Shown here piece after piece: positions 1 to 11,318 of a stretch of DNA of 64,000 nt; position 1 is the first letter of the stretch; the number at the start of each line of letters is the position of its first letter. The stretch is taken from positions 434,001 through 498,000 of the forward strand of contig JAQFVV010006273.1 of assembly GCA_028023455.1 (NCBI GenBank), given 5' to 3'. The DNA is from Epiperipatus broadwayi. Lineage: Eukaryota > Onychophora > Udeonychophora > Euonychophora > Peripatidae. The notes below the pieces were generated by a model. The model did no database searches. It saw only the letters and a program-made list of their open reading frames with translations, and was not told the DNA's origin. A program made the translations under genes and the position numbers.

Positions 1-1458
1 ATTATTGTTTTATGTGACTGCATATATATCTGAAGATGAATGAGATTGATCTCTAATTTCAATTATTTTGTTGGAAAAATGTGATGGCAGTTGTTTAGAA
101 GAGTTGAACTAAAGCAGAAAAGTATCTTAGAAAGCAAAAATTGAATAGAATAAAAATAGTTGTTCTAGTGTTTGGGAAAAGTCCTCTCTCTATGCTGCTG
201 ATGAACATTACAAGTGAGGCTGATTGGGATTTAGTGATATATGTAATGAGAACTTGATATATGTGAAGTTATGGGCACTTAAAAAGAAAATGTAAATAGT
301 TTTTTTTCTTTTTTGTGAACAAGTTGAGTCTATTTGGCAGAAAACATTTTTTTAGCTACGATGCAGTTTTTAGTAAAGTTTCAAATAAGTTCAATAAGGA
401 AATAAAGATATTTGGACTTTAGATACCAGAATTTAAGTTTTTGAATCACCTTGTTGTTTGTGCAATGAAGAAAACATTTGAGTGTTAATAATTCATCACT
501 TTTGTGTGCAAGGTAATAGATATGCTTACTAGTAATTTATTTTAGTTAAAACAGTATATTGTTTAAACAGACAGAATGTTGCATGGGTACTGAGGAGGTT
601 TTCTAAAATACTTTTTTTTAACTAACAGTAAATTTCTGAGAGTCTAAAAAAAGGTATAGCAATTTTTTAGAACATGGGTCAGATTTGCTATTGGGACAGA
701 ATCAGACAGATGCAATATCTAATTAAATAGCACCTAGACCAGTTTCCTTGAAATGTCTCATTTATTCTATAATTGTTTTAAAATGAGTAATAGCTGCAAT
801 TGTAGATAATTCTTTTGTTTGCAAATAAAAAAACTGAAATAAATGGGAGAATAATGAACTGTATCTTTGATGATGAATTTTATGTATTTGAATAAAATTG
901 GAATCATATTTAGAAAGAATGGAAAATATTTTTTGAGGAAAAAAACTAAGGAGGCAAGATATAGATGTTTTATTTGATAGACTTGCTTAGAGAGGTGATG
1001 GAATAAATTTAAAATTATGAGAATGGTAAAGATGCTTAGGTGAGTAAGTGTGAATTTGGAGATTGCATAAAAATCAGGATATACCTATCTGAAAATGAGT
1101 TGAGCTTGAGTATAATACCATTTTTATAATTTGGGATTAGGGATTAGAATTACTGAATCCTAAAGGGTATATTAATATAAGGTAAGGGGTGGATTGAAAT
1201 TTATTCTTCAAATGATATAATAATAGGGGAAATGTATGTTAACCCTGACAGATTATTTTTTATGATGGATAAAAGGTAAGAGAACAATTTCTTCTTTTGT
1301 TGCTATTAATTTCCTCTTCTGATTATTATAATTAGTTTTCTATGTAATGTTAACTATCTCTCATTACAAATACCATATCTGAGCTCTGAAGATACTTCTG
1401 TAATTCTTATAATCAACTGTTAAATAATTGTAAAACTCTTTGAATCAGAATGCTAATC
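1..1458. other. AT-rich noncoding DNA, nothing recognised
   Basis: No open reading frame with recognisable content, no tRNA-like boxes and no repeat partner inside the window was seen. The stretch consists of A/T-rich DNA with short T runs. Confidence 0.6.
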
Positions 1459-2130
1459 TATTGAATCAGTCAATCTTAGCCCAAGATTCAGCTTCACTAT
1501 TCTACCACTTAACCCATATTTCATTCTGCTCCTTTTAGTCACATGTATATAAGTTATATATGTATTTCTGAGAAGTGTCTATAAGATTTATAAATATAAA
1601 TTTAAATAAAAATTTCTTTAATTATTTTAATATTAACAAGTCAATAGATGCGACTCAGATATATACATATATTACAGGAGCATATATATATAATTACAAA
1701 TATTAAATATTGTAAATGATTTTGGATCTTTTAAAATTATATTTTACTTTGCAATTATTTTCTTTACATAAAAATTCAAGATGGAAGATGCAAGCATTAA
1801 CTGTTCAAAAGTAATTAAAAGAATGGAAACATTATATTGTTTCAGGGTTTTAAAAATAATTTTAATCAAAGTTTTAATGAAAGTAAAATTAAAACAAAGC
1901 TAATGGATTTTAATTTAGCTGCAAACATTTTTGTCAAATCTATTTCCATTCTGGAAATTGATTTGAATTTATTTTTCTGACAGTTATCTAGTGATTGCAT
2001 CTCCAATAACAGTAGAGAAAATATTTCTTTAGATTAAGAATTCTGTTTAGGCTAGGAAGTTTAACTAAAAGCATTCTTTAATAATTTAAAAGTTGTATAA
2101 ATAGGGCTGAAAATCTATTATGTTAGAGTT
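1459..2130 (+). repeat. Dispersed repeat family A, copy 1
   Basis: This stretch matches 28272-29010 in the same orientation over most of its length. Shared landmarks are 'cagtcaatcttagc' near the start, 'tttagtcacat' followed by an AT-rich block, 'caagatgga' near 1780, and 'aacatttttgtcaaatc' near 1925. The pair has clearly diverged, with many substitutions and small indels, so this is an old repeat. No coding frame, terminal inverted repeat or tRNA-like promoter box was recognised, so the class is unknown. The copy at 28 kb carries an expanded (AT)n tract where this copy has short interrupted AT steps. Confidence 0.65.
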
Positions 2131-3180
2131 CGGTCTACTGTTGCTAACCTATTGCACATCCTTTGATTTTTTGAAATGGTTTTTGAGTAGAGAGACCCAA
2201 GCTGCCTTTCCCCTCAATCTCCAGCTCATCTCTTTACCATGCAGTGGTATAGCTCCTTCCAATTAAGAATGACTGTGCCATTAGAAAGCTGCTGAGGCCA
2301 ACAAAAATGCCTTCAGCTTAATTAGAATCTGCCTGCCCTGAAAGTCAAAGAATGCCACCTCCATATAAGATTCATCCACATCACCATTCTGGAGGATCAT
2401 GAAGTAATAAGCCCCAAATAATTGTAATCACCTTACCTAAATTCTAACTCCTGAATCTTAAATTTTTTTTCTTATGTTGAATCTCTTTTAACTCACTAAT
2501 TGGTGAGTATATTAAAGTAATTCCTTAGTTTCTGTGTATTAATTCTCTACAATCTAAACTAACCCTAATGTATAATCTTTCATCCCACTCATGCTTCTTG
2601 TTATTCCTATAATTTAGGGTGGTTATAATATATTATTGAAGATATTTTTATATTTTTCACTTAATTTCTATCTGTAAATGTCAATCAAACTCAGTCTTAT
2701 GAGCTTCATCTATATCCCACTGTGGAATAGAGAAGAGGGAAGTAATCAATTATTTTATTTATTTTTAAATAGCTCATAAGATTGGGTTTCTCTTTTTAAT
2801 GAATATATGCTTTAAAATATTTTATCATAAATTTATACAAGATGTATAAATACTTTTCCAATCTGGGTGAATATTGGTGTCCATTGATTTTATTGATTTC
2901 TGTATTTTAATCATCATCACCAATTCATTTTTGTTAGTCATACTCTTATGGGTATGATTTTTTTTTCTTTAATATGTTAAATAAAATGAGATTGATTCAA
3001 GAAGGGGGAGAAATGCACACTTTATTAATGACTTTATCATAGATGGGTCATTATTTTAACATATTATCACATATTTATTAAACTACTTAAGGCTTTATTT
3101 TAGTATTTAAAGCAAATAATTTCATATCTTGATAGTCATGTTGCTGGCATATGTCAGAATTTATTAATGAGTTACATAGT
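2131..3180. other. Noncoding, partly GC-richer patch at 2150-2410
   Basis: The patch at about 2150-2410 is less AT-rich than its surroundings and directly follows repeat family A, so it may belong to an unrecognised element. The remainder is AT-rich with no supported feature. Confidence 0.4.
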
Positions 3181-3320
3181 GCTCTGATCGGGTCTATCTG
3201 TACTTCATTCCAGAGGATCCTGATCTTCCTTGTTTGTCATTTCTCTCCCAAAGTATATGTTATTATATTGCTCATATCTGTCCACACCTCACTCCAGAGA
3301 ATTATGAAGCCTTCCATCAT
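3181..3320 (+). repeat. Degenerate two-unit tandem repeat
   Basis: Two similar units, about 3183-3228 and 3271-3315, share a pattern of 'tctgt', then 'ca(t/c)tccagag', then a 'cttcc' end, with a period near 87 bp. The local base composition is less AT-rich than the flanks. A 66-codon reading frame covers it but has no recognisable protein content. Confidence 0.35.
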
Positions 3321-4214
3321 CTTAGTGTTCTTGTTCAAAACAGGGGTATAAGTCTACATTCTGGAACAAGCAGGTTAGTGTAGTTAGATCTCTGCATGGA
3401 TTACCATATGCTGGACCATAGCAACTTCCTACCTAGGTATCACTCCACCTTTTCTCAGCCAAAGTTGCCATACTCTCTATCACTGACATATATGTTAGCA
3501 CCACAATTCTTTATATTTCGTTTCCAATAAAATAAATCATAATGATGTGTGATAATGAATCATTTATCTCTTTAAATATTTTTTGGTGGAGTTTTAGATT
3601 CAACCATTCTGAAGCTGCCCTCCCCTTCTTTTAAATAAGCTATTACTGTATTTATAGAGTTTTGCAATCTTTGATCTTTAAATGTTGAAAATGTATAATA
3701 AATATCTGTTTTTAGTATACTTTCAAATCCTAATGTATCCTATTTAAGTGTTGTAAATAAACACTATAAATGCAAAATAAATCTATGTATCATAATGCCA
3801 AGGGCATTCTATCAAATTTATATAAATAGTGAAACTATCGTATGTGAATTTTCAATGTGTAGAATGTCCACCAACCACACAAATAAACCTTTTATGTAAC
3901 ATTAAATAAAATCTGATTTCCAAACACATGTTATGTATTGTCATACTGCATTAGATTGATGCCTGTCGATCTGAAACTAATTGATTCAAGATTGTCAAAT
4001 GTTTGTAATTAAAATAAAGTTTAAATTGCATGAAGTTGGTCATATATATATAATCATCTTAATTTTTGTTATAATAAATACCCATATTTAAGCTTAATCC
4101 AGTGAGTTTGAATCTTATTAATATTTTTATATATGTCTTAAATTATATCTCAGATTCACTCAAATATCTCATCATCATTATCATTATCAGCTGAGATCTC
4201 ATGTAGAATGTTGT
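3321..4214. other. Noncoding, nothing recognised
   Basis: A GC-richer patch at about 3350-3500 continues from the preceding repeat. The rest is AT-rich and holds no supported feature. Confidence 0.45.
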
Positions 4215-4425
4215 AGCACCGGGTCTGGAATTAATGAATTTATGTGGTATCACCATAGGTGTTGTCCATAGTGTTATAGATTTGGGGAATGGGCAAATAG
4301 GTTAGAATTCATGATTGCTCCTGACCTGTGTATCTTAGGCATGATTGGATTCAGGGTACTTTTGCTCATTTTCTAGATCTTGTTGGATGGACATACATTT
4401 TTGACCAGTACACTATCCCTTTTTT
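4215..4425 (+). repeat. Dispersed repeat family B, copy 1
   Basis: The segment shares an ordered series of blocks with 31090-31280 in the same orientation: 'ataggtt(t/a)gaattca', 'cctgacct', a 'gattgg/gactgg' block before 'gggt', then 'tttgaccagtaca'. The two copies are diverged but collinear. No poly(A) tail, tRNA box or terminal repeat was recognised, so the family remains unclassified. Confidence 0.55.
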
Positions 4426-6639
4426 TCTGTAGGTATATTTGAAGATCTTCTGCATGTAAATCAGTAAGCATATTATCAATTCAGAATCAGGAGCAAGTGA
4501 GGAATTTATTGAATATTAATATTAAGCCATTCTTGTTGGGAAAAAAAACATATTATTTCAGAAACATCACTAAACCACATTCATTTTTTCCTTCTTATTA
4601 CAAAAAGTGTCAGAATGAAAGTTCAGTAATGTTTAAATTAATTACATAGATAAAATAATCATTATATCTATTAAACCAATATTTGACCATTTGAGATAAA
4701 TGAATTGAAAGCATTTTATTTTGGGAGATGAAAATATTGTCCAGAAGCATTTGTATCATTACATAATCTATCTTGTCCCTCAGAACACTGAAAATTTTTG
4801 CATTTGTTATACAATTCATACAGAACTATAATTGGATCAAGAGAATATTATTATATGGTTATCAATATATAGCTACTATTCTTGTTTAACAGATGCTAAA
4901 AAGTAATCTGATAGGTTTGTGTCATACCATTCAAACCTTCTACAAGGGAAAATCTTGAAGAATGACTTTTCTAACTGTACAATTTGTTTCTGGCCATCCT
5001 CAATCAAAACTTAAGCTCATGATAGTATTGCTACTATATCATGGCATTCTCTTTAGAAAGCAGTGACACTAGAATGGCAGCTCATTCTTTGATAGACATG
5101 TGAATAATAAAATGTGAATAGATCTTTTCAATGATTTATTTTCATATGAATGTATGTTTTTGTTTACACTCATTTAATGTCTTTTGATTTTTTTTTTAAT
5201 TGTAAGCTAGTCGAGACTTAATTGTCTATCTTTAGATCATCTTTAAAGCAATCACTTTTGGAACATTAGGCAAGATACATGCTCTAGCTAATTGGCCAAT
5301 AGCAACTTGATTCATCTTGAACTGTGACAGAGTCAACAATTCTGTTAAAAGTTTATGAAACTTGCATCATTTTTTTTCTGATATTTCGTATCATCTTAGC
5401 ATTTAATCTATAATACCTGACACAGATATGTCTACTAAACCAGCATATATATATCCATTTCTGTGCTACAAAAGATAACCCAACAAAACAAATTTTACTG
5501 TTATTTTGTCCAACCTATATGTAAATAAGCAAACAGACGAACAAATGCATATAACTTTGAATTATAAATACGATAGGGAAAAATCTATATTATATATATA
5601 CACACCTAATAACACATATTTGTTGTTTTTTATAAATAAAAAAAAACATATATTTGTTTACACACATTCAGTAATATTTTAAAATATATATTAAACGTAC
5701 GCACCCACGCAAAATATTTTTAGTAATAAATTTGTAAAAGTTGTGAAAACGTTTTAAAAAATTCTTTTTTTTTTTAATTCGTCAGGAAACTTTTTAGACT
5801 TTTTCGAATGAAAAAAAAAACAAGCTCACATTATTAATTACTCTATTACTATTAATCATAATAATTAAAGGTGATTGCATGAACAATAATTTATACTATT
5901 GTATTAAATATGCCTTCATTATTTTCCATGTTTAAACCTGTTAGTCATAAAGTCGATCTGTCAAAAAGGTGGTGCCAGATGGCAGCCATTTTACAGCTGA
6001 AACAAGGTTTTTGCATTCTTGGGATGATGCTAGATCAGCTCCCTCTGTTTTCTGCCAGGCATATTTTATATTCTCACTGTATTAAATCAGACTTCTGCCC
6101 AATACCACCTGCTTTTTAAAGATATTGCAGACACGTTAGATTGAAATTATAAAATCATCTTGTAATTAAATTAACAAGTCATCAAGGTGTACAAAGTTTT
6201 ATCAATAATATAATTAAATTGTGCTTGAACGACCTTTTTTTTTAAAATCCCAGAACGATTAAAATTGGCCAAATCACTTATTAATTAGAATTACAGTATA
6301 TTACAATGCATACAATAAATTGAAGTGTTTTTTTTTTTTTTATCATTTATTATACTTTTTATTATTTACCAATCTAGAAATCTAAATTTATGATTCTAAA
6401 TAGTCTATTGGCAAAAAGCACTGATATCAAGTAATAAAAAACATTTGATCATCATCAATGATAACTTGATATTGTTTTGTTTTGCACCACTCCATAATAT
6501 AAATCTGTTTTATAACAATATATATATAAGTCAATGTGTGTTCTGATATATGCTAGAATATATTATTTATATATGAGTATCGTTTTATAATAACATATAT
6601 ATAAATTATGTTTGTAATATTTGAATATTTGGAGATTAG
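4426..6639. other. AT-rich noncoding DNA
   Basis: No gene is supported. A less AT-rich patch at about 5940-6118 lies within a 69-codon open frame that resembles no family I know. Short T and A runs occur near 5770, 5812 and 6330. Confidence 0.5.
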
Positions 6640-6930
6640 ATATGGGATTTTAACATAGACTTTCAAGCTCCCTTTAACTATTCATTCTATCTCACACTAT
6701 CGATACACATGACTACACACCTATGAAAAAAATAAATGATCTCCAATATATACATTTCGGGCTGAACCAGCATTCATCAGTTGATCCAAATCATCATCCC
6801 TCATATATATAATAAGTGCTCGATTCATATTAAAATAACAAGTTTTTAACCTTCAATGGACAGGATTCAATCTACTCCATTCTCCAACTCTTCAGCCATC
6901 CATACGGAAAATCTGATGATCTGTCATCCA
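6640..6930 (+). mobile_element. MITE family C, one-ended fragment
   Basis: The left part starts with a terminal-repeat sequence ('gattttaacatagac' followed by 'tttcaagctccc') matching the TIR of the complete copy at 35076-35495. It continues through the same internal landmarks: 'ctgaaccagcattcatcag', 'tcatcatc', 'aatggacagg' and 'ctccaactcttc'. The right terminal repeat is absent, so this copy is truncated. Confidence 0.65.
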
Positions 6931-7125
6931 AATCCCTTGTTGATGCCAATATTATTGTCATGTACATATTAATTAGCTTTAAGTGACTCTGAACCGTCGT
7001 ATATAGGACTTCATTATGTCCATGTTTTAAATATACAAAAGAGGGGTGTGGTCATGATACAAGTCAAATCTGTAATATTGGAATACAGTTATAATTTATA
7101 TCCTTGAAGTTTAGATGTACTTATA

Positions 7126-7220
7126 TGGGTTTGGACATAGACTTTCAAGCTCCCTCAACTATCCAGTCTATAAGATAAAGTAGATAACTGAAGGGATCTT
7201 GAACGTCTGTGTTCAAATCA
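7126..7220. mobile_element. MITE family C, minimal foldback derivative
   Basis: The sequence contains only the two terminal repeats of MITE family C facing each other: 7126-7164 ('gacatagactttcaagctcc' within) and 7181-7220, its inverse ('gaacgtctgtgttcaaatc'), separated by about 16 bases. It looks like a family member that has lost its interior, and it would fold into a hairpin with arms of about 39 bp. Confidence 0.6.
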
Positions 7221-7237
7221 CATACAAATTCTGTTTG

Positions 7238-7861
7238 TGTAAATAGACATATGTAGAATTTCATTGGTAGAATTTGTATGCATTCCTGTTTGAGGCAATA
7301 AGAAGTTGTAATAGTCAGAAATTTGCTATCTTTTAAATATAATTTATTTTTATCTTATATTTATACGTAAACTTTATAGTGCTGTAATATTTTCAAGATA
7401 CATTATAAAATATACACGCATTATAAATAAGTGCACGCATATATACTTATACATATATATATTTAACTATAAATGCCTTCATAAAGCAAATTTCATCTTT
7501 AAACAAATTTTGTGTATTATAAAAACATATTTTATGTTTCACTAAAAAAAGAAAACATTGAATCATATCTCTTTTGGAAGATTTTTTCCTCTAAACAATG
7601 GATTAATTAAAAAACTGAGCAATGTCTGATGAGACCAATGACTTTTGAAATGCATATTTTTTTTAATTGATTGCCTTAACTGCACATTTGGCAATATTAA
7701 TATTTTACAGGTATGGCCATATGGTAAGGCACAATTACAGTCATTCTGGATGCATATCAACAGTATATCTTCAATTAAGTTCACAATGAAATAGGAATGA
7801 GAACAAAAATTAGCATTCTTAAATGTTCTCGTGAAAAGATTATCTCATGATAAATAAAAAC
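7238..7861. other. AT-rich noncoding DNA
   Basis: No supported feature. A 73-codon reverse-strand frame at 7563-7784 has no recognisable domain. Confidence 0.45.
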
Positions 7862-8190
7862 AATAGTGTATAACAAACCAACACACATTGGCAAGTACAT
7901 GGTATATTCTTTTAATCATTGTCCAGAAGCACTAATCATTTAATTATACTATCACTACAAAACAGAGCAAAAGAAATTTGCTTGGAAGCCAGTGATTTGG
8001 AAAATGAAAAAATTCACAATGAACAACTGCTTATAAAGACTGGTTATCCATCAGCTATCATCAAGGAAATCTTTAATAACAACAAAAAAAGACACCAAAA
8101 AAAAAAAACAATTATTAGTACTATAGTGTATCCATATATACCAAAAGGACAAATTAAAGAAAATCTGCAGTCAGCATTAACGTAAGAACA
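7862..8190 (+). pseudogene. Penelope-like element, C-terminal RT/linker fragment
   Basis: The translation begins with a YNKPTHIGKYM-type segment (frame starting about 7866), then changes frame at about 7919 into an 88-codon frame containing QNRAKEICLE, a GYPSAII segment and VYPYIP. In PLE polyproteins this order (a V.RKPT.T..Y motif, an NRA..IC segment, an NGYP segment, then a PYIP-like segment) lies between the reverse transcriptase core and the GIY-YIG endonuclease. At least one frameshift separates the parts and no RT catalytic motif or endonuclease is attached, so it is a dead fragment. It is probably not of the same subfamily as the PLE at 62.6-63.9 kb, but this cannot be tested because the fragments do not overlap. 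Confidence 0.65.
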
Positions 8191-8539
8191 GCTTTCCAAA
8201 GCAATATCCATTTTGAGGAGATGTAACTTCTACCAAGCCTAAACTAGAACAAAAAAATACCATGTGAATATGGAAGGAAGTATACTGGTAACAAGTTGTT
8301 TGTATTTGAAAAGCTAATAAAGTTTAAACATTTTTATACATTCAACATTTATTGCTAGATGGTGGAAATAGTTCTACATATTATCACGTATCAAATGCTA
8401 CACAATTTACTTACAGTATATATACACACACATGTATATATAATCATTAAAAATCAGTCAACACTTATACAATAAAAGTCTCAAAAGTGTAAAACAATAT
8501 TTTGGCTTTGGTAGGAAACATTTCTTTAATGAGAACAAA

Positions 8540-10380
8540 AAAGATGGAACCATTACTAAAAAGAGAGATGATTTCATGAAATGTAAGTTCTATAAAGAAT
8601 TATATAGCAATGATTAAAAAAAAAACAAAGAATCCTTTTCGATTACTATATCTTCTGAATTACTCAGCATTTATCAGGCAAAAAAATAGAAAAATTATTG
8701 ACAAAATTATGTACCAAATGTCTGAATGATAAACATATAATAGATGATTGGACAAATTAGTAGTACAATTAATATTTAAAAAAAAAAAGATAGCAGTTTT
8801 TTTATCAGATTTATATAAAAATTTTACCCAGATAATTAATTACAACATATCTACTTTGAACTTCAAATTTCAATCAACCAAAAAACAATTGAGTTTTAAA
8901 AGTTATTTCAGCACAATTGATAATTTCCTAAGATTGAAAGAATTTATAGAAAGGACCAATGAATATGAATTGTCATTATGCTTTGAATTTGTAAATTTTG
9001 AGAAAATATTTGTTTTTAAAAGTCTTTCTACAGTGATTAAAGCATTGGATTATCAAAAATATAAATAGACCCAAGATAGTGTCATATTCTGAAAAATATT
9101 TATCAAAATGCAACAACAATAATTTGATTAAATTACACAGTGATGTTAAGAACATCAACATTGAGAATAGTATGTGACAGAGTAATTCCACATCTACAAT
9201 AGTTTTACAAAAAGTATGTTGTGGATTAAAAATGGTAAGCTAAACAAGTAAGAATGATTGGAGATTACTTAAGTCATTTAGATTTTGAAGATCTGTAGAT
9301 ATAAAGTTTTTTTTAAAAAAATAATGCTTCAGAACTTCAGCAAAACTTGCAAGAGATACAGAGGAAACTAAGAAAATAGGACTAACGATAAATGCTAAAA
9401 TGATTACAGTAATTTTCAATGAATTTTCTCAAAAGAATAAAATTAAAATTAAAAATGATGAATTAAAAGAAGTTAATAATAAGAAATATTTAGGTCAGAT
9501 TATTATATAGGTGAAAACACAATGGATAAAATTAATCATAAAATTAAATTTGGATAGAGTGCTTTTGTAGTCATAACTAATATTAAAAGGACATATGCCT
9601 TTGTGTTTGAAAAAAAAAAGGTTGTTCTAATAAAATTATTTTAACAATTTGATTTATGAATATAAGATTTGAATGCACTTAACAGACGAATCACAAAGAG
9701 GCTTCTTCCCATTCAATAAAGTATGGAGAGATATATGTTGAGAACAATAAAATAGGACAGAAAATGAAATATATGAGTGAAGTACTTTCTGCCATCATTG
9801 AAAGAATTAAGAGATTGAAGTGAGATTGGGCTGCACATATTTCCAGAAAAGATACAGTCAAACTTGGTCCCAAGATATTGGCACATGTGAAGTGGATGGA
9901 TGAAATTGATCATAAAATTAAATTTGGGTGAAGTGAATTTGTAGAAATAACTTAATATTTAAAAAAAATTTGCCTTTGTGTTTAAAAAGACAGATTTTTT
10001 AATAAATGTGTTTTACAATTTTTGATTTATGGATCTAAGACTGGGTCTTACTTAACAGAAGAACAACATACAGACTTCTTACAACTCAATAAAGTATGGA
10101 AAGATATATGTTAGAGTAATAATATAGGATTGAAAATGAAATACATTGGTTATACAACAACAAACATTATTGTCATCATTTAGACTAAAATGGAACTGAG
10201 CTACACATATGGCTAGAAGAGATACAGTCAAAACTTTAAACTAGGTTCCAAGAGATTGTGCATGTGAGACGGATGTAAAATAAAAAAAATTATTAGCATG
10301 ATGTGTAGAGAGAGACTAAAAGTCAGAGAAATTGGATTAAACTTGGAAAGACTATCCCAAAGTGAATCAATGTTTGAAAA
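8540..10380 (+). pseudogene. RTE-like LINE reverse transcriptase, decayed
   Basis: A 106-codon open frame at 8748-9068 aligns by eye with the central RT of RTE-like elements: an LYKNFTQIIN-type segment, FKSYFSTID in the place of the usual GFR.G.STID, then YELSLCFEFVNFEKIFVF, a corrupted version of the motif-A region (normally ..L.F.DY.KAFDS). The catalytic aspartate position reads N. Downstream, interrupted frames retain LQ.NLQEI (about 9345), NAKMITVIFNE (about 9391), KKYLGQII (about 9482) and the conserved C-terminal DWAAHISRKDTV (about 9821). Frameshifts and stops are frequent throughout. The element follows the PLE fragment in the same orientation. It is inactive, and its last third is duplicated (see 9524-10270). 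Confidence 0.7.
9524..10270 (+). repeat. 374-bp tandem duplication inside the RTE-like LINE
   Basis: Unit 1 (9524-9897) and unit 2 (9898-10270) both begin 'ggat(a/g)aaatt(a/g)atcataaaatt'. Both continue through 'gcctttgtgttt', 'gatttatg', 'aataaagtatgga' and a region encoding the AHISRKDTV / AHMARRDTV segment. They have diverged in sequence and by indels, so the duplication is old. RTE coding sequence normally contains this segment once. Confidence 0.75.
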
Positions 10381-10944
10381 TAATAATGTTATAACAAAAA
10401 ACACATTCCTGTCAAACTGATGGTATATTGCTTTTTGCTAAAGGCAAAAAAAATGTATCCAACGATACATAGTTATTAAATGCTTCATTATTATTTTTAT
10501 CAAACATTTATCTCTCCAACCCCCCTCCCCCCAAATAAAAAAAACATGGTAAAAGTTCAAGCTAATAATCTTGCAACACATAATTAGCTAGACCATCAAG
10601 GATTATAATTGATTAATTGACAAGAAGTACATTTTTATTTTCCTTGATGAAGAATAAATTTGTCAAAAAATTTATTATTATCTTTAAAATAGTCTTTTAG
10701 TTTTAAAATGTTTGTTTTTGAAACCTGCAGATCATATCCTTTTATTGTGAATACTAAAATGAAGAACTAAGTTAGAAAGTGATCTGGAAAAAAAAAAAAA
10801 ACTTTATACATATGAAAAAAAGAACCTATTATTTTTTTTTGTTTTCTAAAAGATATGTATATAAAACTTGTCATATATGGAAGATATCTTTCTTATACAA
10901 ACATCAGATAAATGCACATTTGGATAACAAACATTTCTATAATT

Positions 10945-11055
10945 GTCTTGCATTGTTAGCCGAGAGGTATCGCAGCCGCCATGCAAGCAAGTAGTTGGTT
11001 GCAGACGGTTGTGGGTTCGCGTCCCGGCCGATGCTATGACGTATGAAAAAAAAAA
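10945..11055 (+). mobile_element. tRNA-derived SINE with target-site duplication (copy 1)
   Basis: The element is about 110 bp: a tRNA-like body with a box A-like segment ('ttagccgagaggt' at 10956) and a box B-like segment ('gggttcgcgtccc' near 11013), ending 'gacgtatg' plus a run of A. It is flanked by a 14-16 bp duplication, 'acatttctataatt', at 10931-10944 and 11056-11069. The intact duplication and tail show a recent insertion by LINE-type target-primed reverse transcription. Related copies lie at 32887 (+), 36015 (-) and 37489 (+). The GCCGAGAGG box A resembles leucine/serine-type (long variable arm) tRNAs. The anticodon region is not clean enough to name the parent with certainty. Confidence 0.88.
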
Positions 11056-11136
11056 ACATTTCTATAATTATATAGAGAAAAAAAAAGATTTTGAATAAAA
11101 TTTACTTAATTTGCTGATTTTTTCCCAGGGAGGAGA

Positions 11137-11318
11137 AATGGGCCATTCCTAGAAGTACTGCAATACCAAGTCAACCTGTGGCGGAGCAAGCCCCTAACTC
11201 TCCACCTAATTCCAAAAATCAGTTTAATATTCTGGCCCCCATTAGGGAGCGTATCAGATATTACGCTGATAAGAACAGATACTACACTTTGATCTTAGCC
11301 AAATGGCCGATAAGTAAA
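11137..11318 (-). ncRNA. U2 snRNA-like gene or pseudogene
   Basis: Read on the reverse strand, the sequence matches spliceosomal U2 snRNA over almost its full length (about 180 of about 190 nt). It retains the GGCTAAGATCAA segment, GTGTAGTATCTG (branch-point recognition), TTCTTATCAG, GATTTTTGGAA (Sm site), GCTTGCTCCG of stem-loop III, and GGTATTGCAGTAC of stem-loop IV, the U2B'' binding loop. Departures are a degraded extreme 5' end, one extra A before GTGTAGTA, and a G/C-rich substitution of stem-loop IIa that still forms a hairpin. Stem IV keeps its pairing through wobble pairs. Function would be branch-point recognition in the nucleus if expressed. No upstream promoter could be recognised, so a pseudogene is at least as likely. 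Confidence 0.85.

Noticed and set aside
10779-10994. 71-codon open frame ending AERYRSRHASK
   Set aside because: The last part is the SINE body and the rest AT-rich DNA. No protein similarity is recognised.
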